From assembly GCA_023433515.1 (NCBI GenBank), contig JAEZCN010000238.1:1-11016 (forward strand): a stretch of 11,016 nt of DNA. The letters run 5' to 3'. Shown one piece after another: positions 1 to 5,496 of this stretch (positions within the stretch are counted from its first letter, which is position 1; each line of letters starts with the position of its first letter). The position numbers and the translations under genes are program-made. Origin of the DNA: Pseudomonadota bacterium (lineage in GTDB: Bacteria > Pseudomonadota > Gammaproteobacteria > Steroidobacterales > Steroidobacteraceae). The notes beneath the pieces were generated by a model. That model was not told the DNA's origin, did not search any database, and worked only from the letters and a program-made list of their open reading frames with translations.

Positions 1-5
1 CTCAT
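1..5 (-). CDS. Probable start of the next operon gene, running off the left edge
   Basis: The minus strand ends ATGAG: an ATG at 5-3 overlaps the deacetylase TGA at 4-2, the same ATGA arrangement used at three other junctions here. Only five bases are visible, so the product cannot be read. In related XrtA loci a FemAB-like acyl/aminoacyl transferase often follows the deacetylase; that identity is inference from context only. Confidence 0.4.
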
Positions 6-856
6 GCGGCTTCGAGGTGCGGGCGCAGCACTTCCCGCATGGTCGAGAAGCGGAAGTCGTTGATCAGCGCGCGCAGCCGCTGCTCGCACACTTCGAGGTT
101 GTTGTAGTGCCGGAAGCGCGACAGCCAGCTCGCGTTCTCGAAGCGCGGTTGCTGCGCGTCGATCTCCCACGGATGCAGATAGAACACGAAAGGCAGGTTG
201 TCGGCGCGATTGACGCCGGACAGGGCCCAGCGCGTGAACCAGTACGGCAGCAGCCGGAAGTAACCGCCGCCCGCGACCGGAACCTTCATGCCCATGACCC
301 GGCGCGTCGACAGCGGAAACTCGATGATGCTGCCGCCGCCTGGCGCGCGGATGGGCCCGGGCTTCGTCGAAGCGCCGGCGATGCCGTAACGATCGTGGGA
401 GATCGGGAAGATGCTCGAGTCATAGCGGAAGTCGAGCTCGCACAGGATGTCGAGCGCCCAGAGCGATTCGGCCGTGATCGAGTAACTCGCCGCGCGGTAA
501 CCGATCACCGGCGCGCCGATGGTGTCCTCGAGCATCCGCTTCGAAGTACGCGTCTCCTCGCGGAAGACCTCGGGTGTCTGGCGGTAGACGAGTTCGTGCG
601 TGAGTCCGTGGCAGGCGATTTCGTGGCCGGCGTCGTGAATGCGCCGGATGAGCTGCGGCGTCTTCTGCGTGACCCAGCCCAGCACGAAGAACGTCGCCTT
701 GATGTTCTTCTCCGCGAACATCGCGAGCAGCCGGTCGGTGCTCTGCTCGGCGCGGAATTCCATGCGCGCCCAGTCCTTGCGCGAGATCACCTCCGCAAGG
801 GCGGAGACGTGAAAGTAATCTTCCACGTCGACGGTCATGGCGTTGAGATGCGTCAT
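2..856 (-). CDS. XrtA-associated polysaccharide deacetylase (NodB fold, DUF3473 C-terminus)
   Basis: 284-residue carbohydrate esterase 4 type deacetylase, expected to remove N- or O-acetyl groups from the exopolysaccharide or its lipid-linked precursor. Motif 1 is the acidic cluster D10-V-E12-D13 followed by YFH. Motif 2 is the zinc pair H83-G-L-T-H87. An R121-containing GYRAASYS motif, YDSSIFP near 145-151 and the late LHPWE motif with H228 complete the NodB set. Residues from about 225 to the end fit the DUF3473 tail of the PEP-CTERM-associated family (TIGR03006, as recalled). There is no signal peptide or membrane segment, so it probably acts in the cytoplasm. The chosen ATG overlaps the barrel gene's TGA (ATGA) and no better Shine-Dalgarno site precedes M7, so translational coupling favours the first ATG. 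Its own TGA overlaps another ATG at the window edge. Substrate is unknown; family assignment is strong. Confidence 0.93.
   Translation of the reverse strand: MTHLNAMTVDVEDYFHVSALAEVISRKDWARMEFRAEQSTDRLLAMFAEKNIKATFFVLGWVTQKTPQLIRRIHDAGHEIACHGLTHELVYRQTPEVFREETRTSKRMLEDTIGAPVIGYRAASYSITAESLWALDILCELDFRYDSSIFPISHDRYGIAGASTKPGPIRAPGGGSIIEFPLSTRRVMGMKVPVAGGGYFRLLPYWFTRWALSGVNRADNLPFVFYLHPWEIDAQQPRFENASWLSRFRHYNNLEVCEQRLRALINDFRFSTMREVLRPHLEAA
853..856 (-). other. ATGA stop/start overlap, barrel to deacetylase
   Basis: ATG of the deacetylase (856-854) shares bases with TGA of the barrel gene (855-853). The deacetylase has no recognisable Shine-Dalgarno site of its own, so reinitiation after the barrel gene is likely. 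Confidence 0.8.
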
Positions 857-2142
857 CGTGAGGACGGGGAGCGATCGCCGCTGTAAGTGAACTCCAGGAA
901 CGCGCGGTTCTCGAGATAGTCGCCGCCCGGCGTCGTCGAAGACCGGCCGGTACGCTCGGCGCGCAGGCGCAGGCCCAGGTTGCGGCCGAAGTCCCAGTCG
1001 AGCGTCATGCCGACGGTCCAGTCGTCCGTCTCGGTGTCCGCGTTCACGAAGTCCTCGGTCGCATACGTCGCCATGAGGTTGAACCGCAAGGTGGGGCGCA
1101 ATACGCGTCCGGCGCTCAAGCTGTAATACATGCGCTCGCTGTCGAAATCCGTCTGGGTCTCGTACTTGCGCTCGTTGTACGAAGCCCGTGCTCCGAGCGA
1201 GGTCCGGTGCCGGTTGAAGCTCCAGGACAACGACACTTCGCTGCTTTCGAACGGGTCGGCGCTCGAGGTGATCTGGCTGGTGCCGCCACCACCCGTCACG
1301 TCCGTCAGTGCTTCGCCCGCGTCGCTGAACTCCTGGCTCAACGCGAGTTCGACCGTGCTGGAGTTCGTCAGATCGCGTGCGATGGACAGGTCGAGCAACA
1401 GGCCGCCGTCCTCGTCGCCACCATCCATCTCGAGCCAGCTGTAACCCACGCGCGAGTGGATGATCGTGCGCCCGCCGCCGTCGAGGTCGTAGCTCAGGAA
1501 GGCGCTGCGGCGCTCGTAGTCGGTCATGCCTTCGGCATCGAACCGTGAATCGTCCGCGACGAAATTGAGCGCCGCGCGGCTGCGCGACGACAGATCGCGA
1601 CCGACCGCGAGTCCGAGCGTGGTGCGCTGCGCGTCGAGCGGCGAGGTTTCGTAACGCGTGTCCGAATACCGGCCGAACAACTGCGCGGTCATCGCCTGGC
1701 CGAACCGCAGGTAGAAGTCCGGCCCGGTCGTGAAGTAGTTGATGTTCTCGCGGGTTCCAGGTGTCACCGGCGTGAACGGGTCGGTCTGTGCCTGTCCGAA
1801 ACTGTCCTGCAGCACCCAGTGGAATCTCTCGGGAACGATGCCGAAATCGAAATTGGCCTCGGCCGTGCCCACGATTTCGCCGTCATAGGTGTCGTCGAGA
1901 TACTCGACGTAACTGAGATCGACGAGCGCATCGCCCTCGAGGCGCCGCGTCTTCTCTTCCCACTGCAGATCGATGCCGATGCTGGCGAGCGTCTCGTCGA
2001 TCTCGCCCGCTTCGACGCGCGAAATGTTGTCGGAATGGCCGAGACCCGCGGCGACTTCGTAGGTCACCTGCGCGTGCGCCGCGGATGCGCCCAACAGCGC
2101 GAGTGCGGCGGCGATTGCGTTCTTCTTGTTCTCCCTAACCAT
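853..2142 (-). CDS. PEP-CTERM system-associated outer-membrane beta-barrel protein
   Basis: 429-residue predicted outer-membrane protein. A signal peptide is clear: charged MVRENKKN, a hydrophobic Ala/Leu core, then cleavage after A-H-A at about residue 24. The rest is a run of amphipathic strands with alternating polar/aromatic residues, Asp/Gly-rich turns and no internal hydrophobic helix, typical of a barrel. Composition, length and position match the PEP-CTERM-associated barrel family of unknown function (TIGR03016, as recalled). A role as an outer-membrane channel or polymer anchor is inference. The reading frame stays open upstream to 2358, but I place the start at 2142: it gives the signal peptide, has an AAGAGG site 6 bases upstream, and avoids overlapping the kinase gene. 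The start lies 23 bases after the kinase stop. The last aromatic strand (near AFLEFTY) is followed by about eight polar residues, SGDRSPSSR-like, which is unusual for a barrel C-terminus. Confidence 0.88.
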   Translation of the reverse strand: MVRENKKNAIAAALALLGASAAHAQVTYEVAAGLGHSDNISRVEAGEIDETLASIGIDLQWEEKTRRLEGDALVDLSYVEYLDDTYDGEIVGTAEANFDFGIVPERFHWVLQDSFGQAQTDPFTPVTPGTRENINYFTTGPDFYLRFGQAMTAQLFGRYSDTRYETSPLDAQRTTLGLAVGRDLSSRSRAALNFVADDSRFDAEGMTDYERRSAFLSYDLDGGGRTIIHSRVGYSWLEMDGGDEDGGLLLDLSIARDLTNSSTVELALSQEFSDAGEALTDVTGGGGTSQITSSADPFESSEVSLSWSFNRHRTSLGARASYNERKYETQTDFDSERMYYSLSAGRVLRPTLRFNLMATYATEDFVNADTETDDWTVGMTLDWDFGRNLGLRLRAERTGRSSTTPGGDYLENRAFLEFTYSGDRSPSSR

Positions 2143-2148
2143 CCCTTG

Positions 2149-2156
2149 CCTCTTCC
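2149..2156 (-). promoter_or_regulatory. Ribosome binding site deciding the barrel gene start
   Basis: The minus strand reads GGAAGAGG, then six bases (CAAGGG), then the ATG at 2142. This purine-rich site, together with the signal peptide that begins at that ATG, supports 2142 over the in-frame upstream start at 2358, which would lie inside the kinase gene. Confidence 0.7.
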
Positions 2157-2165
2157 GAAGATGCC

Positions 2166-3074
2166 TCACTGGGGCGGAGCTGCATCCTCGCGCTGTCCGT
2201 AATACTGGTAATAGGTGTCGGCACCTTCCGCGGCGCACTGGTTGAGCACGAGCCCGATGTACGGGTTCGGTCCGATGTGCTGGATGGCTTCGAACACCGC
2301 CTGCTGCGGCGTGCTGCTCGCGCTCACGACGAGCACGACCTGTCCGGATATCGAGCACAACACGCGCGATTCGCTCGTCAGCAGCAACGGCGGCGAGTCG
2401 AACAGGACGAGGCGGTTCGGGTCGCGCGCCGTGAGCTGCGCGACGATGGCTTCCATGCGCGAGCTCGCGAGCAACTCGGTGGCGTTGTCCGAGCCGTGTC
2501 CGGCCGGCAGGACTTCGAGGCCCGGCACGTCGGTGCGCAGCACCACGGATTCCACGTCGAGCTGGTCGTTGCGCAGCACGTCGAGCAGGCCCGGCTCGCC
2601 GCCCACGCCCAACATGCGGCTCAGGTGAATCTTGGCGACGTCCGCGTCGACCAGCAGCACGGAGATGTCTTTCTCGTTCGCCATCGACAAGGAAAGATTG
2701 ATGGCGGTGAAGGTCTTGCCGTCGCCGGGCAGCGCGCTTGCCACGAGGATCGCGCGGCCGTTCGGCAGTTGCTTCACGCCGCGGCCGAACGCGTTGGCGA
2801 TCAGGGGCCGCTTGATCTGGCGGTACTGGTGCGCGAGCCGCCGCTCCTCGGCCGGCGCGGGCAACAGCTCCGCCGCGCGCAAGGCGTCGCGATCGATGAC
2901 CGCGACTTTCGACGAACGCTCCACCGGTGCGGCATGCGCCGCCGGCCCGGCATGCGGGATGCCCTGGGCGGGAGTCACGGGCGGCGTTCCGGGTGCGGCC
3001 GGGGCCGCGCCGGTCGAAGGCGGAACCGCGCCCGCCTCCTGCATCTTCTTAAGCGCTCTTTCGACGAGACTCAT
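2166..3074 (-). CDS. XrtA-associated bacterial tyrosine autokinase (BY-kinase, CpsD/CapB type)
   Basis: 302-residue cytoplasmic P-loop kinase that should autophosphorylate on C-terminal tyrosines and work with the chain-length protein encoded just upstream to set polymer length. Seen: a short N-terminal helix (MSLVERALKKMQEAG), a Pro/Ala-rich linker at about 18-50, Walker A S113-A-L-P-G-D-G-K120-T, Walker A' LLVDAD (D143, D145), and Walker B VLFDSPP (D226). Near the C-terminus is a compact tyrosine cluster, Y288, Y289, Y291 and Y292, the probable autophosphorylation sites. It has no transmembrane segment, so it belongs to the split type in which the membrane adaptor is a separate protein; adjacency to the GNVR/Wzz gene (15-base gap) fits. 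The ATG is preceded by a poor Shine-Dalgarno site, suggesting dependence on translation of the preceding gene. Family assignment (TIGR03018, as recalled) is firm; the regulatory effect on the polymer is inferred. Confidence 0.95.
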   Translation of the reverse strand: MSLVERALKKMQEAGAVPPSTGAAPAAPGTPPVTPAQGIPHAGPAAHAAPVERSSKVAVIDRDALRAAELLPAPAEERRLAHQYRQIKRPLIANAFGRGVKQLPNGRAILVASALPGDGKTFTAINLSLSMANEKDISVLLVDADVAKIHLSRMLGVGGEPGLLDVLRNDQLDVESVVLRTDVPGLEVLPAGHGSDNATELLASSRMEAIVAQLTARDPNRLVLFDSPPLLLTSESRVLCSISGQVVLVVSASSTPQQAVFEAIQHIGPNPYIGLVLNQCAAEGADTYYQYYGQREDAAPPQ

Positions 3075-3089
3075 GGCGCAACCCCGCAG

Positions 3090-4694
3090 TTAACCCAGAT
3101 GCTGGCGCAGCATTTTCGAAACGGGACCCTGCGCGGTCAGTGCCACGATGAACGCCAGGACCAGCATTCCCGAGGCGATGGAGTAACGCAGCAGGCCTCG
3201 GCGCATCTCCCCGCGATACTTGTCGACCCAGGTGCGCGTCACCGCGCCGAGCACCGGCAGTCCGGTCAATTCGCCCAGCGAGCGCTCGGAAGAGAACACG
3301 GGGCGCAGCAGGTGCAGTAGATAGGCGACGGCGGTGCCGAGCGCGAGGCCCAGCAGCAGCACCACCGTGAGCAACAGCGGACGATTCGGGAAGTTGGGCT
3401 TGAATCCCACGGTGGGCGGATCGACCACGTTGAACGCGACGACACCGGTCGCCTCGGCGTCGCTCGAGACGCGCGTGCGCTCCAGGCGAGCCAGCAGTTC
3501 GTTGTACTGGGTCTTGGTCACGTCGTAGTCGCGCGTGAGGCGCGCGTATTCGGCCTCGACTTCCGGCGCGGTGTCGACGAGCTGGCGCAGCTGCGCGGCG
3601 TTGCGTTGATGGTTGGCCAGCTCGACGCGTAATGCGGCGAGCTCCACGTCCACCTGGTTGATCGACGCCTGGATGCCCTGGTAGAGCGGATTCGAGTGCG
3701 CGCCGGCGACGGCCGCGGCGCCCGGATCACCGCGCCGCAACGCTTCGATCTCCTGTTTCTGGCGGGCCTGCAGTTGCGCGAGCACCTCGCGCGTCGCGAT
3801 GACGTCGGGGTGCCTGTCGGTGAACCGCAGCAACATGTCGTCGAGCCGTGCCTGGGTTTCCTGGATGCGCGAGGCGGTGTCCTGCGGCTGGCCGGGCTGG
3901 CTCGAGGTGCTGGCCGCCGTGCCGGTCGGCACGACGAACGGCGTCTCGCCGCGCAGCTGGCGCTGCAGCTCGTTGCGCCGGCTGACGGCGATGTTGATCG
4001 CGGATTCGAGCCGTTTGACTTCCTGCGTCTCGGTCGTCAGGCGCGAGAAGTGATCGCCTTCGGCGCCCGGCACGAGGCCGAAGTTGCGCTTCTTGAATTC
4101 GGCGAGCCGCGCTTCGGCTTCCCCGAGGCGGCGGTCGTAGTCGGCGATCTGTTCGCGCAGGAAGCGCTCGGCGGAAGCATTGCCCGAGTGCTCGGAACCC
4201 ATCGTGTCCTCGACGAACGAATTCAGCAGGACGTCGACCACGCGCAGCGCGATCCGCCGGTCCTTGTCCGAATACGCGATGCGGTACAGCGTGTTCGGGA
4301 TGCGTGGATCGCGCACCGTCGGCGCCTCCAGCGTGATCGCGATGCGCGAGGAGAGATCGGTGAGCAGTGCGTCGCGCTGCTGCGGCGTGACCACGCCGCG
4401 ATCGAGCCCGACCTGCGTGACGACCTTGTCGAGATGCGCGCGGCCGAGCAGCTGCTGGCGCACGAGGTTCAGCTGCATCTCGACGTTCTGCGTGACGGCG
4501 ATGCCTTCGAGCTGCTGGCTGAGCGCGGTACGGGTATCGACGTTGACGCGCGCATACGATTCGTAGCGGTCCGGCATCATGTACACGATGAACCAGCCGA
4601 TCGCGCACACGGCCCAGGCCGTCACGAGTGCGAAGCGGCGGAAACGCCAGGCGCCGCGTAACTCCGAGCGGATCTTTTCGATGAGTTGATGCAT
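3090..4694 (-). CDS. XrtA system polysaccharide chain-length determinant (Wzz/GNVR)
   Basis: 534-residue inner-membrane polysaccharide co-polymerase. TM1 is at about 22-40, directly followed by a Wzz-type segment (PDRYESYARVNVDT). A long periplasmic part rich in charged heptad-like helices (about 170-250 and 275-415) predicts extended coiled coils. It is followed by a GNVR-like stretch (YNELLARLER, 397-406) and the conserved VVDPP...PNRP motif at about 423-439. TM2 spans about 439-461. After TM2 comes SSERSLGELTGLPVLGAV, the linker that in fused BY-kinases leads into the kinase domain; here the kinase is the next gene. A further hydrophobic segment at about 505-521 gives a probable third TM. 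An Ala/Ser/Thr/Gln-rich insert lies at 256-274. It starts 4 bases after the export gene stop and ends 15 bases before the kinase. It should set polymer length and act as the kinase's membrane partner. Confidence 0.93.
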   Translation of the reverse strand: MHQLIEKIRSELRGAWRFRRFALVTAWAVCAIGWFIVYMMPDRYESYARVNVDTRTALSQQLEGIAVTQNVEMQLNLVRQQLLGRAHLDKVVTQVGLDRGVVTPQQRDALLTDLSSRIAITLEAPTVRDPRIPNTLYRIAYSDKDRRIALRVVDVLLNSFVEDTMGSEHSGNASAERFLREQIADYDRRLGEAEARLAEFKKRNFGLVPGAEGDHFSRLTTETQEVKRLESAINIAVSRRNELQRQLRGETPFVVPTGTAASTSSQPGQPQDTASRIQETQARLDDMLLRFTDRHPDVIATREVLAQLQARQKQEIEALRRGDPGAAAVAGAHSNPLYQGIQASINQVDVELAALRVELANHQRNAAQLRQLVDTAPEVEAEYARLTRDYDVTKTQYNELLARLERTRVSSDAEATGVVAFNVVDPPTVGFKPNFPNRPLLLTVVLLLGLALGTAVAYLLHLLRPVFSSERSLGELTGLPVLGAVTRTWVDKYRGEMRRGLLRYSIASGMLVLAFIVALTAQGPVSKMLRQHLG

Positions 4695-4698
4695 GCGC

Positions 4699-5355
4699 CT
4701 ACAGCCGCGACTCGGGCACGACCAGCACGTCGCCCGGACGCAGTTCCAGGTTCTGCGACATGTCGCCCTTGTTGATGAGGTTCGCGAGCTTCACGCGCAG
4801 CGTCGTTTCCTTGCCGTCGACGGTGCGCACGATCTTCGCGCGATTGCCGGCCGCGAACGGCGCCAGGCCGCCCGTCGCGAGGACGACGTCGAGCACGCGC
4901 ATGCCTTCGCGATAGGCGATCGACTGCGGTGTCGTCACCTGGCCGATCACCTTGACCTGGCTGAACGCGCTCACCGGCACGCTCACGATCACGTTGACCT
5001 GCGGCGAGCGGATGAACTCCGAGAGGACCTTCTCGATGTCGCGGGCGAGCTGCGACGGCATCTTGCCGACGGCGACCATGTCTTCCACGAGGGGCGTCGA
5101 AATCTTGCCGTCCGGTCGCACCGGCACGGTGGCGGTGAGCTCCGGGTTGCGCCACACGAAGATCTGCAAGGTGTCGCCCGGTCCGATCAGGTAGTTAGCC
5201 CCGACCGCCGGATGCTGGACGACCGGCGCGGTTTCGGCGGCGGCCGCGGGCGCAGTCGCCTGGGGAGCGGGGGTTGCCGGTGGTGTCTGCGCGCGTGCCG
5301 TCGCGATCGCGAGGCACGACAGGGCGATGGCACCGATGAGACCGAAAACTTTCAT
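4699..5355 (-). CDS. XrtA system exopolysaccharide export protein (Wza/PES-SLBB family)
   Basis: 218-residue envelope protein of the outer-membrane polysaccharide export family. Seen: an N-terminal export signal (1-22), a Pro/Ala-rich linker (about 24-50), the polysaccharide-export domain (55-125, beginning YLIGPGDTLQIFVWRNPE), then an SLBB ligand-binding fold (about 133-180, VKVIGQV...GMRVLDVVLATGG) and a terminal LRPGDVLVVPE motif. It is much shorter than full Wza, as is usual for PEP-CTERM-linked members (TIGR03027, as recalled), and lacks Wza's long C-terminal part. Cys14 sits in an imperfect lipobox (I-A-L-S-C), but the hydrophobic run continues past it to A-R-A at 20-22, so either lipidation or ordinary signal peptidase cleavage is possible. 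It is the first gene after the only intergenic gap, with an AAGG 7 bases before its ATG. It probably forms the periplasmic/outer-membrane exit for the polymer, with the chain-length protein encoded next. Confidence 0.92.
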   Translation of the reverse strand: MKVFGLIGAIALSCLAIATARAQTPPATPAPQATAPAAAAETAPVVQHPAVGANYLIGPGDTLQIFVWRNPELTATVPVRPDGKISTPLVEDMVAVGKMPSQLARDIEKVLSEFIRSPQVNVIVSVPVSAFSQVKVIGQVTTPQSIAYREGMRVLDVVLATGGLAPFAAGNRAKIVRTVDGKETTLRVKLANLINKGDMSQNLELRPGDVLVVPESRL

Positions 5356-5362
5356 GGGAATG

Positions 5363-5366
5363 CCTT
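5363..5366 (-). promoter_or_regulatory. Short ribosome binding site of the export protein gene
   Basis: The minus strand reads AAGG, seven bases (CATTCCC), then the ATG at 5355. It is short but correctly spaced and supports this start, which also gives the signal peptide. Confidence 0.5.
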
Positions 5367-5386
5367 GCTGGGTCCGCTGTCACACA

Positions 5387-5400
5387 CGGGTTGGCACCCG
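5387..5400. repeat. Small hairpin in the export gene leader
   Basis: Perfect 5-base inverted repeat: CGGGT at 5387-5391, loop TGGC, ACCCG at 5396-5400. It lies about 32 bases upstream of the export gene ATG and would be in its mRNA leader. It is not followed by a T run, so it does not look like an intrinsic terminator; a protein-binding or mRNA-stability role is only a possibility. Confidence 0.35.
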
Positions 5401-5412
5401 GGCTTGGAATTC

Positions 5413-5431
5413 TGCCGCAATCGCCCCGACA
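5413..5431 (-). promoter_or_regulatory. Degenerate sigma-54-like -24/-12 element
   Basis: The minus strand from 5431 reads TGTCGGGGCGATTGCGGCA. Register one keeps TG-C--G and a full TTGC at the -12 box, but one G of the essential -24 GG is a T. Register two has GG, ten bases, GC, with a poor flanking match. Neither is a good promoter by itself. It is listed because PrsR, encoded upstream, has the sigma-54-contacting GAFTGA loop and this gap precedes the export cassette. Confidence 0.2.
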
Positions 5432-5453
5432 AATTATTGAATTTCATGGAAAT
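5431..5453. repeat. AT-rich island with two overlapping inverted repeats
   Basis: AAATT (5431-5435), four bases, AATTT (5440-5444) is one inverted repeat. ATTTC (5441-5445), three bases, GAAAT (5449-5453) is a second, sharing bases with the first. In so GC-rich a region this is a conspicuous cluster and could be a regulator-binding site or simply a melting promoter region. Confidence 0.4.
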
Positions 5454-5463
5454 GACTGGGCAA
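5433..5463 (-). promoter_or_regulatory. Possible sigma-70 promoter for the export cassette
   Basis: On the minus strand TTGCCC (5463-5458) is a 4/6 match to -35 and AATAAT (5438-5433) a 5/6 match to -10, but the 19-base spacer is longer than the usual 17. It lies in the AT-rich island and would start transcription roughly 70 bases before the export gene ATG. Confidence 0.3.
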
Positions 5464-5496
5464 AGCGTGACGCGAATCCGTTTTCGGCGCCAGCCC

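Larger units (their letters stand above)
5356..5496 (-). other. 141-base intergenic gap, probable leader/promoter region of the export cassette
   Basis: This is the only substantial non-coding stretch in the window. All other gene junctions overlap or are under 25 bases. It is visibly richer in A/T than its surroundings between about 5431 and 5454. It contains three small inverted repeats, a possible sigma-70 promoter and a degenerate sigma-54-like element, each listed separately. I see no small open reading frame with a credible start and no U-tract terminator after prsT. Confidence 0.75.

Noticed and set aside
2143..2358. N-terminal extension of the barrel gene frame
   Set aside because: Would overlap the kinase gene by about 190 bases, is Arg/His-rich and buries the signal peptide; the start at 2142 is better.
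3900..3940. Low-complexity Ala/Ser/Thr/Gln-rich stretch in the chain-length protein as a frameshift
   Set aside because: The frame stays intact with good family motifs on both sides; it is best read as a flexible linker between helices.
5391..5408. TTGGCAC...CTTGG on the plus strand as a sigma-54 promoter
   Set aside because: The spacing between the boxes is one base too long, the -12 GC is absent, and it would drive transcription antisense to prsT.
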